Of a stretch of 64,000 bases of DNA, positions 8,425-16,785 are shown in pieces. The translations under genes and the position numbers were made by a program. The notes under the pieces were generated by a model. It made no database searches. It had not been told where the DNA came from and saw only the letters and a list, made by a program, of their open reading frames with translations. The number at the start of each line of letters is the position of its first letter. Position 1 is the first letter of the stretch. The stretch comes from Streptomyces lomondensis (GTDB lineage: Bacteria > Actinomycetota > Actinomycetes > Streptomycetales > Streptomycetaceae): NCBI RefSeq assembly GCF_014651035.1, contig NZ_BMWC01000001.1, positions 434,001-498,000 of the forward strand. Direction: 5' to 3'.

Positions 8425-10081
8425 CTACCGCTCCCAGTCTTCAACGATGGGTTCAAAATGAACGTCGTGCCATGGCCTGACCCACTCCTGTAGATACTGA
8501 ACGTCGGTGGACGAAGGTACAGGAGAAGCTTCATCTAGGAGGACCAGAGATGGCATGACTGCTGCATCCCCAAGAAGCAGTGCTTCTCCTGAGGAAAGCA
8601 TCGGGAGGGACTCCGTAAGTGGACCAAGCGAATCCGGAATGAGTCGCTTGACGTAATTCTGATCCTCAGGATTTGTTAGGCGCATAGCGAGAAAGTTGCT
8701 GCACTGCGAGAAAATGGTCTCAGAGATCTCTGACGGCCTCTGGCTCACGATCGCTGCCGTGATTCCGTATTTCCGACCTTCCTTGGCGATACGTTCGATC
8801 GCGGTTCGCGCGGCGTTGTATTTAGCTGGTCCGCCCTTCGGAACGTATTTGTGCGCCTCTTCGTACACCACCAAAAGCGGTGTTTCTGTGCGCATCTCGG
8901 GATGCGTTTTCTTGTAATAGCTTGTAATAGTAGGCATAGTCAAAGAGCAGCCTAGAGATCAGGGAGACGGTGATGCTCAGAACTTCGAAGGGGACACCGC
9001 TGAGATCGATAACTGTTACGTTCGACGATGCCTCCTTCGTGTAGCCCGTGAATTGCCGCAAAGTCTCCTCTAGTGTCGTGTTCTTCGTCCTTTCTCCCAT
9101 TAGAAAGTCAAGGCGCCGATCGTGACATCGGTTCTCTAGACGTGTGATGAAGTTATCCAACTTGCCGTGCAGAGATCCCTGCCTCTTTCCTCGGGATCCT
9201 TCGACCATTTCTTCGTTCTTATCCCGAGCCGCAGTCAGGACATCTTCGATGTCGAAGTAAATCGGCGAGTCATAGTGGATTCGTGAGCGCAGACCCTCGT
9301 CTCCGGTGAAATGAGACTTCCTGCTTTCGGTTACTGCTCGCTTCAAGACAGCAACCTGGTTATGTGACTGTTCCTCTCTGCTTTCGATAAGGAGATCCTG
9401 TAGTTCTTCCGAGTTGAGCATCCAGTAGGGAAGTGTTAGCTCCTCGACGCTGAGGCGGTTGGCTCCTGGAAATGCGGTGCGGTACTCGCTATGGATATCA
9501 AAGATGACGATGTGAGTGTTGTTCAGGCGATACTCGCCGTGACGGCTGTCTCGCATGCCGATTGCTGTCTGAATTACCCTCGCAATTGCGTGGGACTTAC
9601 CTGATCCAGTAGACCCTACGATAGCGAGATGCCGGTTGAAGAATTTATCGCCATCTACAGGGACATCGACGTGGCGCTCTCTGGCAAGCCGAGCAAAAAG
9701 AAAACTCTTATCCTTGGGAATACCTTCGTAGACCTTCTGCACTTCGCTGCGAGAGGCTACGGCCACCGACTTGGGAGGAATGGCAATACTCCCCCCACCT
9801 CGTTCGAAGTTTCCGTCGGCGTCAATGAAACCTAGCGGGACTGCTTCCAGGATATAGACTCGTTGGTACTCGGTTGCGCCCGTTCCGCCTGATGGTGCCG
9901 GCTTCAACTCGATCGAAAAGTTTTCGATGATCGCGATAATCGAACAGCTTGCGCTATCGAAGACGCGCAAATAAGATCCAACCTTTAGCGGGTCACCTTC
10001 AGAGAGGGCAGTGATATCGCTCACTGAAATCTTGATGCGGTCCGGGTAAACGCCGACAACTTCTGCACCAGAGACAGTCAT
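8425..10081 (-). pseudogene. HerA-type (DUF87) ATPase, frameshifted by 10-bp duplication
   Basis: Two overlapping frames make one HerA/FtsK-superfamily ATPase of about 550 residues. The N-terminal frame (10081 to about 8930) has a beta-barrel-like start and Walker A GSTGSGKSHA. The second frame carries Walker B LLVVYEEAHKY, then ERIAKEGRKYGITAAIVSQRPSE (sensor/arginine-finger region) and the C-terminus. The break lies at a perfect tandem repeat CTTGTAATAG x2 (8911-8930, plus strand). Removing one copy restores the reading FDYAYYYKKTHPEM across the junction. HerA ATPases pair with nucleases in DNA end processing or anti-phage systems. GC is low here. The start has AAGGGG upstream. Confidence 0.8.
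8911..8930. repeat. 10-bp perfect tandem duplication in the HerA-type gene
   Basis: CTTGTAATAG occurs twice back to back. The 10-bp insertion shifts the frame of the minus-strand ATPase between its Walker A and Walker B motifs. Such a duplication can revert by slippage, so the gene may be reversibly inactive. Confidence 0.9.
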
Positions 10082-10131
10082 TTGGGCCCCTTAAAGATCG
10101 CCTTGAGGTCGTTAGGTCCGGTGGTGGCAAT

Positions 10132-10752
10132 GTGCCGAGTCCGCGCGTGGTTAAACGGGTTCAGGCGTGGGCCTACCCGGTCAGTGTTGACCTGCTTCTG
10201 GTGGCCGCCTGGCGGCGCCTGCGCAGTGAGGGACCATCCCGGCTGGCTTGGTGCTGGTTCCTCGTCGCACTGTTCGCCTCACTCGGCGCCAACGTGGCCA
10301 CTGCCGGGTTCCTCGACCTGAACGACCCGCCCGCCCTCCTCCGCCTTGGCATCGCCGGGTGGCCTGCGGTCGCCTTCCTCGGCGGAACGCTCCTTGCCCA
10401 CTCGGCGGCTGCGGAGTCGGAGCCGGTTCCGCCGGCACCCGTCGCGGCGGACCCGTCGGATGCCGAGCCCTCGGCCGAGGAGCCGGTGCCGGACGCCCGA
10501 CGCCGTTCGGTCACGGAGGCCACGCCCGAGCCTGACATGGCCCCCGGCCTCGCCACGGTCCCCGCTTCTCCGGCTCCGGATCCCGCTCCGGCCCCGACTC
10601 CTCAGGTCCCTGCCGTCCTGCTCGACCACGCCCGCAAGGTCGCCGACGAGTACCGAGCCCGCACCGGCGCCCCGATCGATCACGACACCTTGCGCTCACG
10701 CCTCGGCGTCCCGCCCCAGCTCGCCGACGCCATCGCCGCCCAACTCGGCTGA
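10132..10752 (+). pseudogene. DUF2637 (Spd-type) protein truncated at the N-terminus
   Basis: The 206-codon frame holds the later part of a DUF2637 membrane protein of AICEs: WAYPVSVDLLLVAAWRRLR, then WCWFLVALFASLGANVATAG and WPAVAFLGGTLLAH, a Pro/Ala linker and a C-terminal DNA-binding-like segment (EYRARTGAPIDHDTLRSRLG). The first membrane helices that relatives have upstream of the AYPVSVD segment are missing. The HerA-type gene starts only 50 bp upstream in the opposite direction, so the low-GC segment seems to have replaced the 5' part. A GTG at 10132 could still give a shortened protein. DUF2637 proteins accompany intermycelial spread genes. Confidence 0.65.
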
Positions 10753-10815
10753 ACGTCGCCGGTGTTCGCTCCGGCTTTCCCACCTGACCAACGGCCCGAA
10801 AGGGGACTCACTGAC

Positions 10816-11007
10816 ATGCCCGCCCGCGACCACTTCCACTCCGTGATGCGCATCGGCCCGGTGCAGATCGGCACCCACCGCGACCGCCACGGCCAGACCA
10901 AGCACGCCGCCGTGTGCACCGCCGACCGCTGCGGCTGGTCCTCCGACTACTCCAGTCAGTCCGCCGCCCAGCTCGCTGCCCGCACCCACCGCTGCCGCAT
11001 CCGCTAG
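10816..11007 (+). CDS. Mobile element transfer protein (small, zinc-ribbon-like)
   Basis: The 63-residue protein (MPARDHFHSVMRIGPVQIG...) belongs to the short mobile-element transfer proteins found just upstream of SpdD and RepSA in Streptomyces AICEs. It has RIGPVQIGTHRDRHGQTKHAA, then CTADRCGW and a late RTHRC that could form a small metal site. Its ATG follows GAAAGGGG by about 12 nt. It lies in the same order as in pSAM2-like elements, which supports a role in plasmid spread, although the biochemical function is unknown. Confidence 0.75.
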   Translation: MPARDHFHSVMRIGPVQIGTHRDRHGQTKHAAVCTADRCGWSSDYSSQSAAQLAARTHRCRIR

Positions 11008-11019
11008 GAGGTCATCGCC

Positions 11020-11175
11020 ATGCAGGTCCCGCTCTGGCTCGCGCTGCTCGTCGTCGGCTACCTCGGCGTCAAGCTCATCCGCCCGCCCGTCTGGCTCATC
11101 GCCGTAGTCCTGCTCGGCGGATTCCTCCTCGCCGACAGCGTCCTCGCCCCGGCCATCAACGCCCTCGTCAAGTAA
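11020..11175 (+). CDS. Small two-helix membrane protein of the element
   Basis: The 51-residue product is almost wholly hydrophobic: PLWLALLVVGYLGVKLI and VWLIAVVLLGGFLLADSVL form two membrane spans joined by a short RPP turn. AGGAGG stands about 8 nt before the ATG. Position between the transfer protein and SpdD suggests a spread-operon component. Confidence 0.7.
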   Translation: MQVPLWLALLVVGYLGVKLIRPPVWLIAVVLLGGFLLADSVLAPAINALVK

Positions 11176-11199
11176 CTCGCCCGCGAGAGGAGATCACCG

Positions 11200-11517
11200 A
11201 TGTTCCGCCCGAAGATCCCCACCATGCCGACGCCGACAGGCCTTAACACCCGGCCCGCCGTCGTCGAGCCGACCACCGTCAGCCCGAACGTAGGGGCCCC
11301 GCCGGCCGTCCCTGCGACTCCGGCGCCGTCCCGGCCCACGGTCCAGCTCACCCCCGGCACCGCGCTCGCCCTCGTCGGCGGTGGCACGGCCGTCGTCCTG
11401 GTCCTCGGTGCCGTCCTGGTCTCGCTGCTCCTGGCGGTCGCCATCACCGGAGCCTCGGTCGCCGTCTGCGCGGTCGTCCTGCGCTCCCTGCTCGCCTCTG
11501 AAGCCAAGCGACGCTGA
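11200..11517 (+). CDS. spdD: SpdD-like spread protein
   Basis: The 105-residue protein begins MFRPKIPTMPTPTGLNT, has a proline/alanine-rich segment to about residue 48, and then VQLTPGTALALVGGGTAVVLV followed by a long hydrophobic region with two membrane spans and a basic C-terminus (EAKRR). This layout and the LTPGTALAL signature identify the SpdD family, which helps plasmid or AICE DNA spread within the recipient mycelium. GAGAGGAGA precedes the start. It is co-oriented with repSA, 89 bp downstream. Confidence 0.85.
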   Translation: MFRPKIPTMPTPTGLNTRPAVVEPTTVSPNVGAPPAVPATPAPSRPTVQLTPGTALALVGGGTAVVLVLGAVLVSLLLAVAITGASVAVCAVVLRSLLASEAKRR

Positions 11518-11606
11518 CCGGCCCCCGGGCGGCCTCGATACCGCCAAGCATCCGCCGCCCGGGCGCCGTCCCTGTCCGATCCGATGAACCGGAAGGAACA
11601 CCCAGC

Positions 11607-13013
11607 ATGGCCCACCGCGCCTCACCCGCGACACCGAGTGCGCCCCTGCCAGACACATTGCTCGACCCGATCACTCTCGGCGACGTACTCCGAGTCGCCT
11701 CGGCCTCCGACTACACCCGCTGGGAAGACCAGATCCGCCGCACTGGCGGCTGCTCCGACCCCATCCACCTCACCGGCTGGGTCCTCCAGAAGGACAAGAC
11801 CACCGGCGAGACCCTGCACCGCTACTCCACCGCGAACGAGCCGGGCGGACGCCTCCGCCTCGCCTGCGGCAACCGCCGCGCATCCCGCTGCCCGGCCTGC
11901 GCCTGGACGTACGCGGGGGACACCTACCACCTCATCCGCGCCGGACTCGCTGGAGACGACCGACGCGACATCCCCGCCAGGGTCCGCGACCACCCGCGCG
12001 TCTTCGCCACCCTGACGGCTCCGTCGTTCGGCCCGGTCCACAACCGTCCCGATCACGGCACCTGCCGCTGCGGCACCCCACACGCGTCCGACGCCCCAGA
12101 GCTGGGCACTGCCCTCGACCCGGACTCCTACGACTACGCGGGCTCCGTACTGTTCAACAACCACGCCGGACAGCTCTGGCAGCGCTTCACCACCCGGCTC
12201 CGCCGCGAACTCGCCGCCCGCGCCGGCCTGCCCCGCCGGGAACTTGCCGACCACCTTCGCGTCTCGTACGGCAAGGTCGCCGAATTCCAGAAGCGCGGGG
12301 CCCTGCACTTCCATGCCGTCGTACGGCTCGACGGCCCGGAGGGGCTCGGGACGCCACCGCCCGCCTGGGCCACGGTCGGCCTCCTCACGGACGCGCTACA
12401 CGCCGCCGCCGCGCATTCGTACACGTCGGTCTCGGTCCCGGCTGCGGAGGACCAGCCGACTCGGACCTTCCGCTGGGGTCGGCAACTCGACGTCCGGCCG
12501 GTCAGGGCCTTCGGTGACGGCTCTGACATCACCGAACAGGCCGTCGCCTCATACGTGGCCAAGTACGCGACCAAAGCCGCCGAGAACACCGGCACCCTCG
12601 ACCGCCGCATCGGCGAACTCTCCGAACTCGACCGACACCAGGTTCCCGACCACACCCGGCGGCTCATCGAAGCCTGCAAGCAGCTCGACCCGCTCTACCC
12701 GGACCGGCGCCTATGGGCTTGGGCCCACATGCTCGGCTTCCGCGGGCACTTCTCGTCCAAGTCGCGTACCTACTCCACCACCCTCGGCGCCCTCCGCCAG
12801 GAACGCGCCGACTTCCGCGCTGCCCAGGAGGCATCCGTCCTCGGACTCGACGACCGCGAGCCGGACACCGTCCTCGTCCTCACGGACTGGCAATACGCCG
12901 GCCACGGCCACACACCGGGCGAAGCCGCCCTTGCCGCGACCATCGCCCGCGACCTCCAGACCAACCGCGAGACAGCCCGCGACGCCCTCCTGGCCGAAGG
13001 GAGTACGGAATGA
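11607..13013 (+). CDS. repSA: RepSA-type rolling-circle replication initiator
   Basis: The 468-residue initiator matches RepSA of pSAM2-like elements. A Cys-rich N-terminal part (RLACGNRRASRCPACAW) precedes RVFATLTAPSFGPVH (motif I), GALHFHAVVRLDG (metal-binding HUH motif) and AVASYVAKYATKAAE (tyrosine motif). It would nick the element's double-strand origin and start rolling-circle replication after excision. AAGGAA lies upstream of the ATG. The stop overlaps the start of the excisionase gene (ATGA), so repSA, xis and int are probably one transcript. The protein looks complete, with no frame breaks. Confidence 0.92.
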   Translation: MAHRASPATPSAPLPDTLLDPITLGDVLRVASASDYTRWEDQIRRTGGCSDPIHLTGWVLQKDKTTGETLHRYSTANEPGGRLRLACGNRRASRCPACAWTYAGDTYHLIRAGLAGDDRRDIPARVRDHPRVFATLTAPSFGPVHNRPDHGTCRCGTPHASDAPELGTALDPDSYDYAGSVLFNNHAGQLWQRFTTRLRRELAARAGLPRRELADHLRVSYGKVAEFQKRGALHFHAVVRLDGPEGLGTPPPAWATVGLLTDALHAAAAHSYTSVSVPAAEDQPTRTFRWGRQLDVRPVRAFGDGSDITEQAVASYVAKYATKAAENTGTLDRRIGELSELDRHQVPDHTRRLIEACKQLDPLYPDRRLWAWAHMLGFRGHFSSKSRTYSTTLGALRQERADFRAAQEASVLGLDDREPDTVLVLTDWQYAGHGHTPGEAALAATIARDLQTNRETARDALLAEGSTE

Positions 13014-13207
13014 CCACGGCCATCCGGTCACGCACCATGCTCACCCTCACGGAGGTCTGCGAGGAACTGGCCATCTCGCGCTCGACCTTCTACGACTGGC
13101 GAGCCAAGCGCCGTGCACCGCGCTGCATCAAGCTCCCGAACGGCGACCTCCGGATCCGGCGGAGCGACCTCGACCACTGGCTCGACGACCGCGAGGACGC
13201 CGCCTGA
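13010..13207 (+). CDS. xis: Excisionase (MerR-like helix-turn-helix)
   Basis: The 65-residue protein has a single winged helix-turn-helix: LTLTEVCEELAISRSTFYDWRAKRRAP, then KLPNGDLRIRRSDLDHWLDDRE. This is the recombination-directionality type found between repSA and int in AICEs; it bends att DNA to favour excision. It overlaps repSA by 4 nt and its stop shares a base with the int start. Confidence 0.9.
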   Translation: MTTAIRSRTMLTLTEVCEELAISRSTFYDWRAKRRAPRCIKLPNGDLRIRRSDLDHWLDDREDAA

Positions 13208-14601
13208 TGGAGACGACGTACGACGTGAAGGTCTACAAGATCCTCACCTATAAGGGAGCCCGGAAGACCACATACACAGTGCGCTGGGTGGTCGCGGGGA
13301 AGCGCTGGCGTGAGCCCTTCGACACCATCGCGCTCGCCGAAGGCTTCCGCTCCGACCTCATCCGGGCCACTGGCAAGGGCGAGGCGTTCGTCATCGCCAC
13401 CGGACTCCCGGTGTCCCACCGCTCCAAGTCGGCTGCCATGAGCTGGTACAAGTTCGCCGTCGAGTACGTGGATGCCCGCTGGTCTCAGCTTGGCGGCAAC
13501 AGCCGTAAGAACATCGCCAAGACCCTGACCGCGACCACCATCGCGCTGCTGCGGGCCAAGCCCACCCAGTTCGCACCCGCCGCCGTGCGCACCGCTCTGC
13601 GTGAGTGGGCGTTCAACACGAACCGGCGCCCCGACGCGCCCCGAGACGTGGTGGCCGTCCTCCGATGGGTCGAGCGGAACTCTCTGCCCGTCTCGGCCTG
13701 GGAGGACCCGGAAAAGGTGGACCAGGTCCTGCGCGCCATCGACACCCGCCTCGACGGCAAGCAAGCGGCGGCCTGGTCTCGCAAGCGCAACCGGCGGATC
13801 CTCAACGTCGTCATGAAGCACGCGATCCGCCGGCGCATCCTCCGGGCCAACCCCCTCCCCAAGGGAAAGGAGTCGACGGCCGCCACCAAGACCACGAACG
13901 CCGTGGACAAGCGGTCCTTGCTGAACCCCGAGCAGGCGGCGGCCATCCTCGACCAAATCCGGCGCCGGCCGCGCGGTGGCGAGCGACTTCACGCCTTCTT
14001 CTCCACGCTGTACTACTGCGGCCCACGGCCCGAGGAAGCCGTTGCCATGCGGGTGGAGGACGTCACGCTGCCCGATCCCGACGCCGTCGACCAGTGGTGT
14101 GAGCTGCTGTTCCACACGGCGACCCCCGAGGTCGGAAAGCAGTGGACAGACACAGGGGAGATCCACGAGCAGCGGGACCTCAAGGGCCGCGCAGAGGGCG
14201 AGACCCGCACCGTCCCGGGGCATCCCGCCCTGACACGCATCCTGCGTCAGCACATCGAGGACGAACAGCTCAAGCCCGGTGACCTGTTGTTCCAAGGCGA
14301 GTCGGGAGGCATCCTCGCCGGGTCCGTCATCCGTCGAGCGTGGCGCAACGCCCGTAAGGCCGTCCTGCCCCCGCACGTCTTCGAGTCGCCCACCGGACGG
14401 CGCGTCTACGACAACCGGAACACGCGCCTGACCAAGTGGCTCAACGACGGAATCCCACCCGCCCAGGTGGCGGAGTGGGCCGGGAACAGCGTTGCCGTGC
14501 TCCTGGCGACCTACGCTCGATGCGTCGAGGGCCAGCTACCCGACCTGAAGCGGCGACTCGAAGCTGCCGGAGATCTCCCCGAGCCGCCGTCCGCCGGTTG
14601 A
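13207..14601 (+). CDS. int: Tyrosine-type integrase of the AICE
   Basis: The 464-residue integrase has a basic N-terminal arm-binding region, a SAM-like core-binding domain (about residues 75-190) and a catalytic domain. FFSTLYYCGPRPEEAVAMR carries the first catalytic arginine, RRVYDNRNTRLTKWLNDG the second, and AGNSVAVLLATYARCVEG the tyrosine nucleophile. Most relatives read YDLRH at box II; here it is YDNRN, so the arginine is kept but the neighbouring histidine is lost. The gene is coupled to xis. The tRNA-Arg downstream, whose 3' end faces it at 180 bp, is the likely attB target. Confidence 0.9.
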   Translation: METTYDVKVYKILTYKGARKTTYTVRWVVAGKRWREPFDTIALAEGFRSDLIRATGKGEAFVIATGLPVSHRSKSAAMSWYKFAVEYVDARWSQLGGNSRKNIAKTLTATTIALLRAKPTQFAPAAVRTALREWAFNTNRRPDAPRDVVAVLRWVERNSLPVSAWEDPEKVDQVLRAIDTRLDGKQAAAWSRKRNRRILNVVMKHAIRRRILRANPLPKGKESTAATKTTNAVDKRSLLNPEQAAAILDQIRRRPRGGERLHAFFSTLYYCGPRPEEAVAMRVEDVTLPDPDAVDQWCELLFHTATPEVGKQWTDTGEIHEQRDLKGRAEGETRTVPGHPALTRILRQHIEDEQLKPGDLLFQGESGGILAGSVIRRAWRNARKAVLPPHVFESPTGRRVYDNRNTRLTKWLNDGIPPAQVAEWAGNSVAVLLATYARCVEGQLPDLKRRLEAAGDLPEPPSAG

Positions 14602-14670
14602 CCTCGCGGCCCGAAAACTTCGACACGTATTCGACACGGCCACCCGCAAAAACCCGGTGACAGCCGGACA

Positions 14671-14712
14671 GCCCCGGCACCTTCCCTTGATCATCAAGAA
14701 GGTGTCCGGGGC
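14671..14712 (+). terminator. Hairpin after int
   Basis: GCCCCGGCACCTT (14671-14683) pairs with AAGGTGTCCGGGGC (14699-14712) with one bulged base and a 15-nt loop. It lies 70 bp after the int stop and probably ends the repSA-xis-int transcript. Confidence 0.6.
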
Positions 14713-14745
14713 CTCGCTGTGTCCAGCGTCACCCACTCTGACCAG

Positions 14746-14771
14746 CAAAAAGCCCTCCCGAACGGGAGGGC
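14746..14771 (-). terminator. Terminator downstream of tRNA-Arg
   Basis: A GC-rich 8-9 bp stem (GCCCTCCCG / CGGGAGGGC) with a tight loop is followed, on the minus strand, by CTTTTTGC. It lies 10 bp beyond the tRNA 3' end and is a classic intrinsic terminator. Confidence 0.85.
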
Positions 14772-14780
14772 GGAGACTTG

Positions 14781-14853
14781 CGCCCCCGGCAGGACTCGAA
14801 CCTGCGGCCAAGCGCTTAGAAGGCGCCTGCTCTATCCACTGAGCTACGGGGGC
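14781..14853 (-). tRNA. tRNA-Arg (anticodon UCU)
   Basis: A complete 73-nt cloverleaf: acceptor GCCCCCG/CGGGGGC, D arm GCTCAGTGGATAGAGC, anticodon arm GGCGC-CTTCTAA-GCGCT with anticodon TCT, T arm GCAGG-TTCGAGT-CCTGC, discriminator G. CCA is not encoded. Its 3' end faces the integrase, so this gene is the probable integration site of the AICE. I found no second copy of its 3' segment elsewhere in the window. Confidence 0.95.
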
Positions 14854-15174
14854 CGGGTGTGGTGGCCTCTGTCGTGGTGCCCTGGTGTGGGCTGATCCGT
14901 GACGTTGCCGGGGACAAGGATAGGGCTCCCGCGTCCTTGTCCCTGTTGCTTCGCCTCCGTGGCTCGATGTGGAGGTTCGGTGAAGCGGTCCTGATAATCG
15001 CAGGCAGGTACGAATCGTGCATCGCTTTTGGCGTCTGACGCATCGGGTGTTGTGCACTCGTTATGCCTGGAGTGTGCCTGTGTCCCAGATATCCCTTCCG
15101 TCCCTTGTGTTCCGTCGGCGCGCAGACATGCTCATATGCTTCAGAATTCCCCTAAAATTGGGCATTCTTCGCAT
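14854..15174. promoter_or_regulatory. Intergenic region upstream of the dynamin operon
   Basis: The region has a perfect 10-bp inverted repeat GGGACAAGGA (14911-14920) / TCCTTGTCCC (14934-14943) with a 13-nt loop, either a terminator or an operator. Near the operon, CATATGCT around 15134-15140 could be a -10 box with TTGTGT about 20 bp upstream, placing transcription start close to 15147. No gene is seen. Confidence 0.4.
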
Positions 15175-16782
15175 GTGGTGACCTTGGACGTACGGCCTCA
15201 GCTGCTCGACGCACTCTCCGCCCTGCGCGACCGTGTCGCCGCCGCACGCTTCCCGCTGCCCCTGGCGGGGGCCCCACGCGCGCGTGCCAACCGCGACGAA
15301 CTGCTCGCGCAGCTCGACGACTACTTGGTGCCCCGGTTGCGGGACCCCGAAGCGCCGCTTCTGGCCGTCGTGGGCGGCTCCACCGGCGCCGGGAAGTCCA
15401 CGCTGGTGAACTCCCTCGTCGGGCGGCGGGTCAGCGAGGCGGGTGTGCTGCGGCCGACGACACGGACCCCCGTGCTGGTCTGCCATCCGGAGGATCATCA
15501 CTGGTTCAGCGGCATGAGGGTGCTGCCCGACCTCACGCGCGTGTGGGTCCCCCAGCAGGACCCCACGGACGACCTGCTCCTGCCCGGCGAGAACCCCGCG
15601 CGCGTGCTGCGCGTCGAGACCGTCGAGACGCTGCCGCCCGGCCTCGCCCTGCTCGACGCGCCCGACATCGACTCCCTGGTCTCCGACAACCGCGTCCTGG
15701 CCGCCGAGCTGATCTGCGCCGCCGACATCTGGGTCATGGTCACCACGGCCGCCCGCTACGCCGACGCCGTGCCCTGGCACATGCTGCGCACCGCCAAGGA
15801 GTACGACGTCACCCTCGTCACCGTGCTCGACCGGGTGCCCCACCAGGTGGTCAACGAGGTGTCCCGGCAGTACGCGGCCCTGCTCACCAAGGCCGGCCTC
15901 GGGCACGTGCCCCGGTTCACCGTCCCTGAACTGCCCGAGTCGGCCTGGGGCGGCGGGCTCCTGCCGGCCAGCGCCGTGGCCCAGCTGCGCACCTGGCTCG
16001 TCCACCAGGCCCAGGACCCGGCCGCCCGGCAGGAGGTCCTGGCCCGCACGGCATACGGCGTCCTCGACTCCCTCAAGTCCCGGATGCCCGCGCTGGCCGG
16101 TGCCGCCGCCGCGCAGTACGCCGCCGCGCTACGGCTCACCGCCGCCGTCGAGGGGGCGTACGACAGCGAGCACACGCGCGTGCGGGGCCGGTTGCAGTCC
16201 GGGGCCGTGCTCGCCGGGGACGCGCTCAAGCGGTGGCGCGCCTTCCCCCTGGACTGCACCGCCGGCGAACTGCTCGACGCGCTCGTGGAGAGCCTCAGCG
16301 CCCTGCTGCTGTGCGCCGTCACCGCCGCCGACGAACGGGTCGACGACGCCTGGCGGCGTGAACCGGCGGCGGCCGCTCCGGAACTCGCGGTGCGCGACTC
16401 CGCGGCGGACAGCGCCGAGCACCGGATCGGACTCGCCGTACGGCGCTGGCGGCGCGAGCTCGAGGAGTACGCCGAGGACGAGGTGCGCGAGCTCGACCGC
16501 GCCCTCGCGCCCGACCCCGAGCTGGTCGCCGCCCTGGTCGCCACCTCCCTGCTGGGCGGCCGCCGGGGACGGATGGCCGGGGAGAGCCTTGCCGAGCGGA
16601 TCGGCGCACACGGCGCGCTGCGGCTGCGCGACCGGGCCGGACGGCTGCTCACCGAGCACGTGGAGCGGGTGCTGCACGCCGAACGCGAGCGCCGGCTCGC
16701 CCCGCTCGACGCGCTCGACATCCACCCCGAGCCCCAGGCCGAACTCATCGCCGCGCTGTCCGTACTGCAGAAGGAGAGGTGA
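15175..16782 (+). CDS. dynA: Dynamin-like GTPase, first of a pair (DynA-like)
   Basis: The 535-residue protein has a P-loop [10 protein letters not shown] near residues 67-76, a switch-like RPTTRTPV, the DxxG-equivalent LLDAPDIDS and a TVLDRVPHQ segment, followed by a long helical region rich in Arg/Glu. This is the bacterial dynamin layout. Its place directly before a second, membrane-spanning GTPase and ssbB fits the dynAB locus described in Streptomyces, whose products stabilise FtsZ rings at sporulation septa. The GTG at 15175 is chosen because homology starts at [10 protein letters not shown] and a promoter-like -10 lies near 15137; ATG at 15136 is possible. The dynA/dynB labels rest on gene order. 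Confidence 0.75.
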   Translation: MVTLDVRPQLLDALSALRDRVAAARFPLPLAGAPRARANRDELLAQLDDYLVPRLRDPEAPLLAVVGGSTGAGKSTLVNSLVGRRVSEAGVLRPTTRTPVLVCHPEDHHWFSGMRVLPDLTRVWVPQQDPTDDLLLPGENPARVLRVETVETLPPGLALLDAPDIDSLVSDNRVLAAELICAADIWVMVTTAARYADAVPWHMLRTAKEYDVTLVTVLDRVPHQVVNEVSRQYAALLTKAGLGHVPRFTVPELPESAWGGGLLPASAVAQLRTWLVHQAQDPAARQEVLARTAYGVLDSLKSRMPALAGAAAAQYAAALRLTAAVEGAYDSEHTRVRGRLQSGAVLAGDALKRWRAFPLDCTAGELLDALVESLSALLLCAVTAADERVDDAWRREPAAAAPELAVRDSAADSAEHRIGLAVRRWRRELEEYAEDEVRELDRALAPDPELVAALVATSLLGGRRGRMAGESLAERIGAHGALRLRDRAGRLLTEHVERVLHAERERRLAPLDALDIHPEPQAELIAALSVLQKER

Positions 16783-16785
16783 CCG

